Source: Acidobacteriota bacterium (GTDB lineage Bacteria; Acidobacteriota; Terriglobia; Terriglobales; Acidobacteriaceae). From it: DNA of 64,000 nt. A program made the position numbers and the translations under genes. Below the pieces are notes generated by a model. It was given only the letters and a program-made list of their open reading frames with translations, was not told where the DNA came from and ran no database searches. The stretch is taken from positions 53,192 to 117,191 of the forward strand of contig JAKAJO010000136.1 in assembly GCA_021813745.1 (NCBI GenBank), written 5' to 3'. Positions 54,740 through 63,990 of this stretch are shown here, in pieces. Position 1 is the stretch's first letter, and each line of letters starts with the position of its first letter.

Positions 54740-55110
54740 GTCAAGAGGATCGAACACAGCCGACCAGCTCATTTCCTTCAAGGGAGCGAATGCATCTGCG
54801 AGTCGACACTTTGAAAGGGCACGACTAAAGCTCGCATTGAAAACACATAAGTGATTGATTGATCGATAGGCAGAAAGGGCAGGATAGGCGAGATAGGCAC
54901 ATCTCAAGCACAAATCAGTACAAGAATCCGGCACGGAACTGTTGTATGCAGGGTCCGAAACTTCCCAATTGCCGACTAACCGCCAACATCTTCTTGCAAA
55001 CCTCGTATGCTGAAGTCCATGGTGCTCTTTGAAGATGGGAATCAGTGCATTAGAGTTGCGCCGAGTCCAAATTGAGAGGCCCTTGCAGAGTGATTGAATT
55101 TCCAAAAATC
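54740..55110. other. Intergenic region with degenerate repeat, no gene seen
   Basis: About 370 bases of lower GC. TTTGAAAGGGCACG at 54811-54824 matches the left end of the repeat at 55447 but its hairpin has decayed. Short reading frames across the region look random. Confidence 0.4.
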
Positions 55111-55281
55111 ATGTCGAAGCGGACATGGTTCCTACTGTTCAACATTGGAACCATCGCTTATTTGATAATCAGCGGAACGCTACGATGGGAAACCGTAAGT
55201 GTCTTCTCGTGCGGCATTGCGCTTCTCTTAATAAACGGCATAGCTTGGATCTCTGCTCGCAAATACAAGAATTGGAGATGA
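55111..55281 (+). CDS. Small two-helix membrane protein
   Basis: A 56-residue peptide (MSKRTWFLLFNIGTIAYLII...) has two membrane helices and a basic C-terminus (ARKYKNWR). It sits in an AT-richer interval between decayed and intact repeats. The ATG lacks a clear Shine-Dalgarno, so expression is uncertain. Confidence 0.4.
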   Translation: MSKRTWFLLFNIGTIAYLIISGTLRWETVSVFSCGIALLLINGIAWISARKYKNWR

Positions 55282-55446
55282 AGGTTCCGGGCGAGTGACC
55301 GGCCGTCGTGAATCGGGCGAGGGACTGGTTGACCGCCAATGCGGAAGTATGGGTTCTTTCGTCCGTAAGGCGGAGCACAAAACTAACACAAAAAGTTGAC
55401 CTTTTCCGTAATGGGCTGATTCATTGAGAATTCCTTGCGGACGGTT

Positions 55447-55515
55447 TTGAAAGGGCACGGCTTCAGCCGTGCCGCAAGCTCCGCCGAATCGATGGGGCTT
55501 TAGCCCCTAAGGGAA
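55447..55515. repeat. Double-hairpin dispersed repeat
   Basis: TTTGAAAGGGCACGGC leads into a perfect hairpin GGCACGGC-TTCA-GCCGTGCC (55454-55473), then GCAAGCTCCGCCGAATCGAT, then GGGGC-TTTA-GCCCC (55494-55507). Two adjacent perfect hairpins with a fixed linker are typical of REP/BIME-type dispersed elements; a decayed copy of the left end is at 54811. Confidence 0.65.
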
Positions 55516-55550
55516 GGGTCTGCATCGCTTCTCAAAGAATCGCTGCTTGC

Positions 55551-56063
55551 CTACTTCACCGCCTCGCGCAGCGCCGGCTCCACCGCGGCCGCTGCGCCGT
55601 GGCCCCGCCACAGCACCTTCCCCGCCGCGTCCAGGAGCATCACATACGGCACGTTGTCCTCTGCCACGCCAAAATAGCTCCGCCACGCCGCCTCATCCTC
55701 CGCCAGCACCACAAACCGCTCCTGCTCCGCCGCCGTTAAGCCCCTCTTCATCCCATTCCGGATCATCCCCCGCACAAACCCCGGCGCACCGGCCAGCATC
55801 GCCACCTGCCACACCGCCACGCCTTTCAGCGCCGAGTCGTCCTCCACCGCCTTTACCCACGCCCCCGTCCCCGACCCGCCCGCGCGGCTGAACCCCGCCA
55901 CCAGCACCACCCGCTGCCCGCGCACCGCCTGCGCCAGCGTCACCGCCTTCCCGCTCAGCGTCGTGCCCGCCGTCTGCGGCATCGTCTGGGCGGCTGCCAT
56001 CGTCGCCGTCGCCACCACGCACAGCACCGCCACCACCCCGATCCACACTCTCCGCACACCCAT
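55551..56063 (-). CDS. Exported thioredoxin-fold protein lacking CxxC
   Basis: A 170-residue protein starts at ATG 56063 (GGAGG nine bases upstream) with signal peptide MGVRRVWIGVVAVLCVVATA. The body follows a thioredoxin-like layout (GQRVVLVAGFSRAGGSGTGA; ERFVVLAEDEAAWRSYFGVA; NVPYVMLLDAAGKVLWRG with the cis-Pro), but the active-site cysteines are absent. It is probably not a thiol oxidoreductase. Role unknown. Confidence 0.65.
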   Translation of the reverse strand: MGVRRVWIGVVAVLCVVATATMAAAQTMPQTAGTTLSGKAVTLAQAVRGQRVVLVAGFSRAGGSGTGAWVKAVEDDSALKGVAVWQVAMLAGAPGFVRGMIRNGMKRGLTAAEQERFVVLAEDEAAWRSYFGVAEDNVPYVMLLDAAGKVLWRGHGAAAAVEPALREAVK

Positions 56064-56219
56064 CCGCCTGCACCTCCGGGGAATCGCCGCGCCCGCTCCA
56101 CGCGGCGCCATCCCTCAACCTACGTTAGCCCGCGCCCCGCCGTTCCAGCCCCCGTATGCGAAACTACTCTTTCCGGCTGCTCGGCCGTTCCCCTGCGCTC
56201 CAGCCGGCAGGATGGCTCC

Positions 56220-57146
56220 ATGCCCGTACTTCGCTCCGCCTTTATCGCTCTCTCCCGCAACCGCTCCCTCCGCCGCTTCAGTGAAAGCTCCCGCCTCGGC
56301 AACAAGCTCAGCTCCCGTTTCGTCGCCGGCCTTGAAATCGAAGGCGCCCTCCGCGTCGCCGCCTCCGTCAATCGCCAGGGCATGTCCGTCACCCTCGACT
56401 CCCTCGGAGAAAGCGTCACCTCCGAAGCCGAAGCCCGCGCCGCCGCCGCCATCTACCACCAGCTCCTCGACTTCATCAGCGCCCGCAAGCTCGACTCCAA
56501 CATCAGCGTCAAGCTCACCCAGATGGGCCTCACCCTCGACCCCGCGCTCGCCGAAGACATCGCCCTCCGCCTCACCCAGCACGCCCAGTCCACCGGCAGC
56601 TTCGTCCGCATCGACATGGAGGACTCCGCGCTCACCGACGTCACTCTCGACATCGTCCGCCGCATCCACGCCACACCCGGCCTCCGCGGCCACATCGGCA
56701 TCGTCATCCAGGCCTACCTCTACCGCTCCCAGGCCGACATCGACCGGCTCATGCAAGAAGGCATCCGCGTCCGCCTCTGCAAAGGCGCCTACAAAGAGCC
56801 CGCCAACGTCGCCTTCCCGCGCAAGGCCGACGTCGACGCCAACTACGTCAAGCTCACCGGCACCCTGCTCTCCAGCGGCCTCTACCACGGCCTCGCCACC
56901 CACGACCCCGCCATGATCGCCGCCGCCAAAGCCTACGCCGCCCAGCACAACATCGCGCCCAGCAAGTTTGAGTTCCAGATGCTCTACGGTGTCCGCCGCG
57001 ACCTCCAGCGCAAGCTCATCGCCGAGGGCTACAACGTCCGCGTCTATACACCGTTCGGCCGCGAGTGGTACCCCTACTTCATGCGCCGCCTCGCCGAGCG
57101 CCCCGCCAACGTCTTCTTCATCGCCAAAAACCTCCTCCGCCAGTAA
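56220..57146 (+). CDS. Proline dehydrogenase
   Basis: This 308-residue monofunctional FAD-dependent proline dehydrogenase is a beta/alpha barrel that oxidises proline to pyrroline-5-carboxylate and passes electrons to quinone. Family motifs: LDSLGES, ISVKLTQMGL, VRIDMEDS, VIQAYLYRSQAD, RVRLCKGAYKEP, ATHDPAMI, EFQMLYGVRRD and the C-terminal substrate helix YTPFGREWYPYFMRRLAERP. No dehydrogenase fusion partner is adjacent. Confidence 0.92.
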   Translation: MPVLRSAFIALSRNRSLRRFSESSRLGNKLSSRFVAGLEIEGALRVAASVNRQGMSVTLDSLGESVTSEAEARAAAAIYHQLLDFISARKLDSNISVKLTQMGLTLDPALAEDIALRLTQHAQSTGSFVRIDMEDSALTDVTLDIVRRIHATPGLRGHIGIVIQAYLYRSQADIDRLMQEGIRVRLCKGAYKEPANVAFPRKADVDANYVKLTGTLLSSGLYHGLATHDPAMIAAAKAYAAQHNIAPSKFEFQMLYGVRRDLQRKLIAEGYNVRVYTPFGREWYPYFMRRLAERPANVFFIAKNLLRQ

Positions 57147-57289
57147 GCCACACAAGTCGGAACAACCTCTTGGCCGTTTCAAAGCTATTCAGCCCGGTCC
57201 GACTTTTGTACAGAATGGCTCTTCGCGCTATGGCAATCTGAGAGCATGAGGAATTGCGATTGAACTTCAAGCTGGAGGGATACGAGCAA

Positions 57290-57916
57290 ATGCCCAATCA
57301 GAGTCCGCCATCGCTCCACCTGAGCAGCAGGTTCACAGACGCCGTGGACTACGCGCGTCATTTGCACATTGAGCGCCGCAAGGGAACCGAGATCCCGTAT
57401 ATGGCCCACCTCATTGGAGTGGCTTCCCTTGTTATGGGCGAGGCCGGGCATGTGCCTTTCCCCGTGACAGAAGATATGGTCATCGCGGCCCTGCTCCATG
57501 ACGCAGCCGAAGATCACGGAGGCGAACTGCGCCTCAAAGACATTGAGCACAGTTTTGGTGCGTCCGTGGCGAGGATGGTCGAAGGCCTCTCCGACAGCCT
57601 CGAGGAAGATCCCCGTCGTAAGGCCGACTGGAAAGAGCGGAGGCAGGCCTATCTGGAGCGTCTCAGCAAAGAATCCCCCGAGATCCAGCTCATCTCCATT
57701 GCGGACAAACTCTACAACGCGCGGGCAATTCTTGAAGACTACCGCGAGATAAAATCCCAGATCTGGAATCGCTTCAAACGTGGCCGCGAGGACCAGTTGT
57801 GGTACTTCGATGAATTACTGAAGGTCTTCAAGAAATCCCAACTCGGACGAATTGTCAGCGAATTCTCGCGCACGATCAGCGACCTGCGGAGCCTATCTGA
57901 AGATCAATCAAAGTGA
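57290..57916 (+). CDS. HD-domain phosphohydrolase, SpoT-hydrolase-like
   Basis: A 208-residue protein has the HD-domain metal set: YMAHLIGV (His), ALLHDAAEDHGG (His-Asp plus ED) and ISIADKLYNARAI (Asp), arranged as in the ppGpp-hydrolase half of RelA/SpoT and small alarmone hydrolases. No synthetase domain is present. ATG 57290 has GGAGGG upstream; TTG 57254 is an alternative. GC content is lower than in the flanking genes. Confidence 0.8.
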   Translation: MPNQSPPSLHLSSRFTDAVDYARHLHIERRKGTEIPYMAHLIGVASLVMGEAGHVPFPVTEDMVIAALLHDAAEDHGGELRLKDIEHSFGASVARMVEGLSDSLEEDPRRKADWKERRQAYLERLSKESPEIQLISIADKLYNARAILEDYREIKSQIWNRFKRGREDQLWYFDELLKVFKKSQLGRIVSEFSRTISDLRSLSEDQSK

Positions 57917-58076
57917 TGGCAGGCGGTTCCCTCAACGCTTCAAATCAATGCGCAGCGCTTTCGAGTCCGTACCCCGTCCATCAAAGCCGCATCACGATGA
58001 GCAGGTCGCACGCCAAGCGGCTCGTCCAATCACGCCACCGGTTCCCCACGCCCCGCCCCTGCACTCTGCAAATCAC

Positions 58077-59039
58077 CTACCCCCGCAGCCGTCCCAGCCC
58101 CGCACGCGCCAAATCCGCCACCGCCTCCGCCAGCTTCACCGACGCATTCAACGACTCCGGCCGCTCCAGCCTCATCCCCAGCTTCCGCGCATACTCCTTG
58201 AACGCGATATCCACGTCGTACAGAATCTCCACGTGGTCGCACAGGAACCCCACCGGCTGCAGCAGCAACGCCTTCACGCCCTCCGCCGCAATCGCATCCA
58301 GCGTCGCCTCCACCGTCGGCCCAATCCACGGACCGCCGCTCGCTCCCTGGCTCTGAAACGCAAACCACCATCGCGGAATCTCCGGCACGCGCTCGGCCAC
58401 CAGCGCCGCAGTGTGCTTCGCCTCCTCGGCATACGGGTCCACGCCCGCCCCCGGCCACAGCCGCGGCTGGCCCTCACTCACCGCCGGCGTCTGAATCGTC
58501 CGGCAAGGCACGCTGTGCGCCGTAAACAAGACCGGAACATTCTCGCCCGTCTCCGCCTTCAGCCGCGCCATCGCCGCCCGCAGTCTCTCCGCAAAGGCCT
58601 CCGCCAGCAGCGGATGCTGCGCCCACCCCTCGGTGAAGTCAATCCGCATCGGCCCCGCTTCCGCCTGCGTCGCCCGCTTATACAGTCCCACGCTCGTGCG
58701 CGAGTTCTGCGGCGCCATGCAAATCACCGCCGCCGCCTCCACGCCATCCGCGCGCATCTGCTTTACCACATCGGGAATATACGGCCGCCAGTTGCGCATC
58801 CCCACATACACGCGCACCGCCTCGCCAGCCTGCGCCAGCGCAGCTTCCACCATCCGGCCCTGTTCCAGCGTCAGGTCCGTCAGCGGACTCCGCCCAATCA
58901 GCGCATACCGGTGCTGAATCTCTTCAATCACCGCCTGCGGCAGCGGCCGCCCGCTCACCACATTGCGCAGATATTCAGGAATCTGCTCCACCGTCTCCGG
59001 CGTCCCATGCGCCAACAGCAGCACCGCTTCGTTAGCCAC
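58077..59039 (-). CDS. hemH: Ferrochelatase
   Basis: A ferrochelatase of about 320 residues inserts iron into the porphyrin. It shows EAVLLLAHGTPETVEQIPEY, YVGMRNWRPYI, VLFTAHSVPCRTI with the catalytic His, ALLLQPVGFLCDHVEILYD (catalytic Glu) and DIAFKEYA. GTG 59039 (VANEAVLLL) overlaps the hemE stop by eight bases; the longer frame lies inside hemE and is not coding. The sequence alone does not tell protoporphyrin from coproporphyrin substrate use. Confidence 0.9.
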   Translation of the reverse strand: MANEAVLLLAHGTPETVEQIPEYLRNVVSGRPLPQAVIEEIQHRYALIGRSPLTDLTLEQGRMVEAALAQAGEAVRVYVGMRNWRPYIPDVVKQMRADGVEAAAVICMAPQNSRTSVGLYKRATQAEAGPMRIDFTEGWAQHPLLAEAFAERLRAAMARLKAETGENVPVLFTAHSVPCRTIQTPAVSEGQPRLWPGAGVDPYAEEAKHTAALVAERVPEIPRWWFAFQSQGASGGPWIGPTVEATLDAIAAEGVKALLLQPVGFLCDHVEILYDVDIAFKEYARKLGMRLERPESLNASVKLAEAVADLARAGLGRLRG

Positions 59040-60129
59040 GCGCCGCGTCCTCCAGCCGGAATTCCCGCACCATCCGCACCACCGCCTGTACGTTCTCCAC
59101 CGGCGTCCCAGGCACAATCCCGTGCCCCAGGTTGAAGATGTGTCCCGGACGTCCGCCCGCCGCGCGCATAATCTGCTTCACCCGCAGCTCCAGCACCTCC
59201 AGCGGCGCAAACAGAGTAATCGGATCCAGGTTTCCCTGCACCGCATGCGCATGCCCCACCGCGCGCCAACCCTCATCCAGCGGCTGCCGCCAGTCCAGGC
59301 CCATCACGTCCGCGCCCGTCTCCGCCATCGCGCCCAGCAGCCCCGCCGTCTCCACGCCAAAGTAGATCACCGGCACGCCCAGCGCCTGCACCGCACGCAC
59401 CAGGCGCTTGCTCGCCTCAAACGCATAATCCTTGTAATCCGCCAGCGACAGCGACCCCACCCAGCTATCAAAAATCTGAATCACGTCCGCGCCCGCCTGT
59501 ACCTGCAAGCGGCAATACTCTGTAAGAACAGCAACCAACTTATCCAAAAGCATGCTCCACGCAGTGGTGTCACCATACATCATCTGCTTCGTGTGCAAGT
59601 AATTCCGCGAGCCACCGCCCTCAATCATGTAGCTGGCCAGCGTGTACGGCGCGCCGCAGAATCCGATGATCCCCAGCCGATCGCGAAAATGCGCCGCCAC
59701 CATTTCAATCGCCCGCGCCACATAGCCCAGCTCCGCCGCGCGATCCGTCCGCAGAGCCTTCACGTCCTCCGCCGTCCGCACCGGGTGATGCACCACCGGC
59801 CCTTCGCCCGCCTGAAACTCAAACGGCAACCCCATCGGCTCCAGCGGCAGCAGCAGATCGGCAAAGATAATCGCCGCATCCACGCCCAGCTTCTCCGCCG
59901 CGGTAATCGTCACCTCCGCGGCCAGCTCCGGCTGCTTGCAGATCTCTACCAGCGTGTGGTGCTTCCGCACCTCGCGGTACTCCTGCATGTAGCGGCCCGC
60001 CTGCCGCAAAAACCACACCGGCGTCCGGTCCACCGGCTTGCGCAGACAAGCCCGCACAAACCGGCTGCCGTCCAGAATCGTGTCAGGGCTGCTCCCAGGA
60101 GCGGCCGCCTTAGAATCCATCATTTCCAT
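59032..60129 (-). CDS. hemE: Uroporphyrinogen decarboxylase
   Basis: A protein of about 365 residues decarboxylates the four acetate side chains of uroporphyrinogen III. Motifs: TPVWFLRQAGRYMQEYR (substrate Arg/Asp region), IIFADLLLPLEPMG, GFCGAPYTLASYMIEGG, IQIFDSWVGSL and HIFNLGHGIVPGTPVENV. The start is ATG 60129; in-frame alternatives lie at 60153 and 60120. It is translationally overlapped by hemH, forming a haem operon. Confidence 0.93.
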   Translation of the reverse strand: MEMMDSKAAAPGSSPDTILDGSRFVRACLRKPVDRTPVWFLRQAGRYMQEYREVRKHHTLVEICKQPELAAEVTITAAEKLGVDAAIIFADLLLPLEPMGLPFEFQAGEGPVVHHPVRTAEDVKALRTDRAAELGYVARAIEMVAAHFRDRLGIIGFCGAPYTLASYMIEGGGSRNYLHTKQMMYGDTTAWSMLLDKLVAVLTEYCRLQVQAGADVIQIFDSWVGSLSLADYKDYAFEASKRLVRAVQALGVPVIYFGVETAGLLGAMAETGADVMGLDWRQPLDEGWRAVGHAHAVQGNLDPITLFAPLEVLELRVKQIMRAAGGRPGHIFNLGHGIVPGTPVENVQAVVRMVREFRLEDAARG

Positions 60130-60193
60130 ATACGGTGATTTTACCGGGCGCACGGCACGGCTTGGGAACGGCTCATCCAGATGGCAGGGAATA

Positions 60194-61150
60194 TCACTGT
60201 GGCTTTCCCATCGGCAATGCGGTCAGGTCCACAGACCCGGCGCCTGCGAAGTCTTCACGATGAAACACGCTCTTGAGTACGGGTTTGGAAAACTTCGCTA
60301 TAAATCCACTGTCCGTCACATCAATCATTTGGAGATATGCAGGTGAAGCATACTCACTTGCCTGCTTCTCCTGGATCACACTCACAGTACGGATTGATGC
60401 AGTTCCATCTCCAATTGAAACCCAGACGAGCGAAGGTTGAGCGGCAATTCCGCGTGGGGCAATACTTACCCCATACGCAAAGAAGTATTGATCATCGCTT
60501 TTCCAAATGTACCCTCCTGCCACAATGTTGTCGGGTTGATCGCCCGCACCAATGTTGTCCCTTGTCCAGTTTCCCTTTCCCGGGGGGTATATTTCGAATC
60601 CGACATCTTCGTCGTTGCTCAACTGAGTTCCCTTGGGCCTGTTCTCCTGTGGGGAATGCGCAACGGCATAGAGCATACTGTGGTCGTCGGCTGATTCGAT
60701 ACCGTGGGGAGGATAGAACTTAGTGAACGCAATGTACTTTCCTTCTGGGGAAATCGCGGGCTCGTAGCACATAAAGTCATCGATTAGTTTGTTTGCCTTC
60801 GTATCCAGAATTCCGATCTCGTCGACACTTCCTGTAGCCATGCCAAGGATGATCAGCCTTCCCGCCGGCCCCTGCCGAAGAGAGTTGATTTGAGCAAACA
60901 GGAACGGCAAACGCACCAAAACTTCCTTTGCCCCGCTGCGGTAACTCAGTCGTATCGCCCTCGACGAGCCTGTCACAGGATCAGGAGCATTTGCGATAAC
61001 CTCAGCACTCAATGTCGCTGTTTCCAGGGTCACGGGCTGTTGATGATCAGGATCAAAATCGAGTCTTGATGAGCTAGCTTGAGGCGCAGCCTGGCACATG
61101 CCGAAGGCGCAACAACCAAACAGGAAGCAAAGAACCAAAAGCCTGCGCAA
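60194..61150 (-). CDS. Secreted hypothetical protein, possible WD40-like propeller
   Basis: A 318-residue protein has a signal peptide (MRRLLVLCFLFGCCAFGMCQ). Several strands recall beta-propeller blades (GILDTKANKLIDDFMCYEPA; ISPEGKYIAFTKFYPP; GYIWKSDDQYFFAYGVSIAP). No catalytic motif is seen. Codon use is less GC-rich than in hemE, consistent with an accessory gene. Confidence 0.55.
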   Translation of the reverse strand: MRRLLVLCFLFGCCAFGMCQAAPQASSSRLDFDPDHQQPVTLETATLSAEVIANAPDPVTGSSRAIRLSYRSGAKEVLVRLPFLFAQINSLRQGPAGRLIILGMATGSVDEIGILDTKANKLIDDFMCYEPAISPEGKYIAFTKFYPPHGIESADDHSMLYAVAHSPQENRPKGTQLSNDEDVGFEIYPPGKGNWTRDNIGAGDQPDNIVAGGYIWKSDDQYFFAYGVSIAPRGIAAQPSLVWVSIGDGTASIRTVSVIQEKQASEYASPAYLQMIDVTDSGFIAKFSKPVLKSVFHREDFAGAGSVDLTALPMGKPQ

Positions 61151-61445
61151 TCCCTCTCCCTCCTAAATGATGTGTGACTCGTACAGTCTGACAGCATGCT
61201 CCATTGTGCGATGACTGTTGGAGATTTCGTACAAAGATCAGAAAGATTTTCAAATGGTGGACATCCAAGAACGGCGGGTGGCCGAGGTACCGGGAGAGCG
61301 AAGTAAATCTGCCCACTGAAAATGGGTGCCCTATGCCCGTGTGCCCGGACCTGGGAAAGCAAGCCCTTCACCCGCCTGCCACTCTGAGACTCCACCCCCG
61401 CAGGCTCAACCCCGCCAAGACTGCCGGAAGCAGGCCAGTTCAGAA

Positions 61446-61844
61446 TCAGGTCTCCGTCTTCCGGACAAACGATCGAAACCACCTCGCCAGTTGCGCTTCG
61501 CGCATCGTGCCCGATGCAACCGCAAGCACCGTCGTCACCACCGACGCGTCCGACGCGTCCATGGCATACCCATTCAGATCGAGAAATGTTTCCGCCACCA
61601 CGAAGGACGTGCGCTTGTTCCCGTCAAGAAAGCCATGATTGCTGCATAGCCCGAAAAGATACGCAGCCGCCAGCGCGGCAGCTTCCGGTTTCCCGTACGC
61701 CAGGAGGTTGCGCGGTCGAGCCAGCGCGGAATCGATCACGGCAAGGTCGCGGACACCGCGCACTCCACCGTGCTCTGCAATCTGTTCGTCATGAATCGCA
61801 AGCACAACTTCAAGCGGAACCCACGCCCATCGGCGGGTCTTCAC
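61446..61844 (-). CDS. Doc-type toxin (Fic fold)
   Basis: A 132-residue Fic/Doc protein has the signature HGFLDGNKRTS at 70-80, in the HxFxDGNKRT form typical of Doc, which phosphorylates elongation factor Tu and stops translation. The GTG start is 5 bases after the antitoxin gene. Its partner is an AbrB/MazE-type antitoxin in place of Phd, a swap known in bacteria. The 295 bases between this gene and 61150 hold no supported gene. Confidence 0.88.
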   Translation of the reverse strand: MKTRRWAWVPLEVVLAIHDEQIAEHGGVRGVRDLAVIDSALARPRNLLAYGKPEAAALAAAYLFGLCSNHGFLDGNKRTSFVVAETFLDLNGYAMDASDASVVTTVLAVASGTMREAQLARWFRSFVRKTET

Positions 61845-61849
61845 TTTGC

Positions 61850-62065
61850 TTACTCGCGCAGTTCGTTCCGACGCCGTTTCATGATCTTCCGCGCCGACTG
61901 CATGGCCCTTTCAAATTCGGGATCGAATGGAGTCACCCTGAAACCATCTTTCTCTTCAGAAAGAAAGATCGTGTCGCCCTTGTCCACCTTCAGTCGCGAC
62001 AAGGCTTCCTTCGGCAGAATCACACCCACAGAGCTCCCAATCTTCGTCAGCTTCAACTTGAGCAT
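61850..62065 (-). CDS. AbrB/MazE-type antitoxin
   Basis: A 71-residue swapped-hairpin DNA-binding protein: LKLKLTKIGSSVGVILPKEA, LSRLKVDKGDTIFLSEEKDG, and a C-terminal tail (FERAMQSARKIMKRRRNELR) that should wrap the toxin. Gene order antitoxin-toxin with a 5-base gap is classic. A G-rich run just upstream of the ATG acts as ribosome site. It probably autoregulates through the palindrome at 62087-62106. Confidence 0.88.
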   Translation of the reverse strand: MLKLKLTKIGSSVGVILPKEALSRLKVDKGDTIFLSEEKDGFRVTPFDPEFERAMQSARKIMKRRRNELRE

Positions 62066-62086
62066 GGTCCCCCCCTCGTCATCTGC

Positions 62087-62106
62087 ATTCTAACATTGAT
62101 TAGAAT
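62087..62106 (-). promoter_or_regulatory. Palindromic operator of the AbrB-Doc module
   Basis: ATTCTAA-CATTGA-TTAGAAT is a perfect 7-bp inverted repeat 22 bases upstream of the antitoxin ATG. The AT-rich arms could also contain the -10 element. Autorepression by the toxin-antitoxin complex is inferred from related modules. Confidence 0.6.
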
Positions 62107-62185
62107 CATGATGGACAAGGCCCGACCTTGCATTCTTTGGCAAGCGGGGCCACCGCATCGAATCGCAGTAGCCTTGCCCCCAGAC

Positions 62186-62215
62186 AAAAAACGGCCCCCA
62201 TCTTTGATGGGGGCC
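62186..62215 (-). terminator. Strong intrinsic terminator after the OmpA-family gene
   Basis: GGCCCCCATC and GATGGGGGCC form a perfect 10-bp stem with a 3-base loop, and on the minus strand the stem is followed by GTTTTTT. It lies about 100 bases after the OmpA-family stop. Confidence 0.85.
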
Positions 62216-62318
62216 AAGTTGCCTTGGTTCTCTCGTGTTGCGAGAGCTTGGTTGGCGGCCAGACGGCGGGGGGCCGTCCGGGCGGATGGGAGCCTCAGGG
62301 GGGTGGCTGTTTGCAGCC

Positions 62319-63203
62319 TTACGGCTGCTCCGCACCGGTCGAAGATGCCGCGCCATGGGGGGACGCTGCATCCTGGGCCGCCAAACTGTTTTCCATCAAC
62401 TGGATGTGCACGCTGCCGGTCCGCACCCGCGCCGATGTGCCGTCATTCGACGCCATCTGCGCGTTGCCCAGCGCTACCGCATGCATCCGGTAGACGGGAA
62501 TCTGATGTTCTGTGACGAGATAGCGCTTCACTGCCTCGGCCAGCCGCTCCGAGCTCTGGATACCTACAGAGCCGGCGCCCGGTGCATGCGCTTCCATTTC
62601 GAGAATGTAGCCCTGACGGCCGGCCAGCTTCGCTGCCATCGCATCCAGCTGCTGCTTCGCATCTTCCGTCAGCACGGGGCTGCTCCCGTGAAACGCCACA
62701 TCCACATCCTGGATCGGGTGATACTGGTCCAGCCCGTTCACCTTGCCGTTAATCTGGCTCACCTGACCGGTGGCACTCTGGGCAATCTGGCTCGCATTCT
62801 GTGCCTGCGTCCCTGCTGCCGTCGCCGACTGGTTCGCCGCGTCCGCCGCGTCCTGCGCCTTCTTGATGCCCGCCTGCGCCCGCGCATCCACGTCCGCAAT
62901 ATCCTTCGCGTTCTTCGCGTTCACCTGATCCAGCTCCGTCAACCGGTCGTTGATCGGGTCCGTCCGCTTCTTCACCCACGACTTCCGCGCAAACGGGTTC
63001 AGATGACCCCAGAAGCCTTCCTTGTCGCTCGGCATTTGCGTCGTGCTTGTCGAAGGTGCTGCCGCTGCCGATGCGGCCGGCGGCGTGCTCGTCGGCTGCT
63101 GTGCTTGCTGCGCCATCATCGGCACCGCCAGCGCTGCGCTCAAAACCAGCGCTCCAACTTGTCCAGTGGTCAGGCCCATTTTGCGCATCTGCATTCTCAT
63201 CAT
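62319..63203 (-). CDS. OmpA-family peptidoglycan-associated protein
   Basis: A 294-residue exported protein has a signal peptide (MGLTTGQVGALVLSAALAVPMMAQ), a Gln/Pro/Ala linker, a helical coiled region rich in Ala (KAQDAADAANQSATAAGTQA), and a C-terminal OmpA domain. In that domain the usual Asp-Arg peptidoglycan motif is partly changed (YILEMEAHAPGAGSVGIQSS). It probably tethers envelope layers. The ATG has AGGGG upstream. The 247 bases upstream to the DUF2393 gene show no further gene. Confidence 0.75.
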   Translation of the reverse strand: MMRMQMRKMGLTTGQVGALVLSAALAVPMMAQQAQQPTSTPPAASAAAAPSTSTTQMPSDKEGFWGHLNPFARKSWVKKRTDPINDRLTELDQVNAKNAKDIADVDARAQAGIKKAQDAADAANQSATAAGTQAQNASQIAQSATGQVSQINGKVNGLDQYHPIQDVDVAFHGSSPVLTEDAKQQLDAMAAKLAGRQGYILEMEAHAPGAGSVGIQSSERLAEAVKRYLVTEHQIPVYRMHAVALGNAQMASNDGTSARVRTGSVHIQLMENSLAAQDAASPHGAASSTGAEQP

Positions 63204-63450
63204 TTCGCCCCTTCTGTTCCGGCAAGAAGTCTCTCGAACTTCGCTTCTCGCTGCTTGCCCTCCCTATTTGCAAGGACCGTGCCAAAGAGGTTTCGCACCA
63301 TCGCGATTCATATAACATGCTTATTTTTCAATTGATTACTCAGAAGGTACGCCCGCACGCAGTCCTCCGCCCCCAGCCGTCTCTCCCTGCCGGTCATGTA
63401 CTTTTTACCTGTCAGCGTAAGTTCTACTGCGTAAGGCCCCGCTCAAGCCC

Positions 63451-63990
63451 TTATTCGCTCTGCACCCGCACCACGCGAATCTCCGGATACGCCCCGTTCC
63501 AGTCCGGCGACACGCCGTCAAAGATCAATCGAAAATCCTGTCCCTGGCCTGGCTTCAGCGGCGCCTGCGACACAGGTTCCAAATCAACATAGGGGTCGCG
63601 CGTCCGGATAACCATCAGCGACTGCGTCTCATTCTGCGCCACTTCGTTGGCCATGTCCCGAAACAGCACCTGCACCGTAATCCCCGTCAGCGTCTTCGTC
63701 CCGGTGTTGTCAATGTGACCATCCACATAGGTCACCTTGCCTCCCACCAGGTTGCTCGCCTCGCTCATCACCAGCCTGCTGATCGGCAAATACGCAGCAT
63801 ACGGATCCGGCTTGGCCGAAATCGGCGTCACCGTCGCGGCGGGTTTCCCGTGCTGAGACACCAGCACCACAACCACCACAACCACCGCAACAACCGCCGC
63901 GGCAATCACCACCGGAAGCCAGTTGCGCTCCCTCCGCTCCTGCGGAACCAGACCAAAAGTTGCATTCGGACTCACGAAAGGATTATACAT
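63451..63990 (-). CDS. DUF2393 membrane-anchored protein
   Basis: A 179-residue protein has a single N-terminal membrane helix (LPVVIAAAVVAVVVVVVVLV) and a beta-sandwich outside (AYLPISRLVMSEASNLVGGK; DNTGTKTLTGITVQVLFRD; PGQGQDFRLIFDGVSPDWNG), matching DUF2393. Function unknown. The gene starts 10 bases inside the window edge, so its promoter is not visible. Confidence 0.8.
   Translation of the reverse strand: MYNPFVSPNATFGLVPQERRERNWLPVVIAAAVVAVVVVVVVLVSQHGKPAATVTPISAKPDPYAAYLPISRLVMSEASNLVGGKVTYVDGHIDNTGTKTLTGITVQVLFRDMANEVAQNETQSLMVIRTRDPYVDLEPVSQAPLKPGQGQDFRLIFDGVSPDWNGAYPEIRVVRVQSE

Noticed and set aside
61030..61482. A 150-codon minus-strand frame
   Set aside because: It overlaps the starts of the secreted protein and Doc regions out of frame, with no Shine-Dalgarno or domain.
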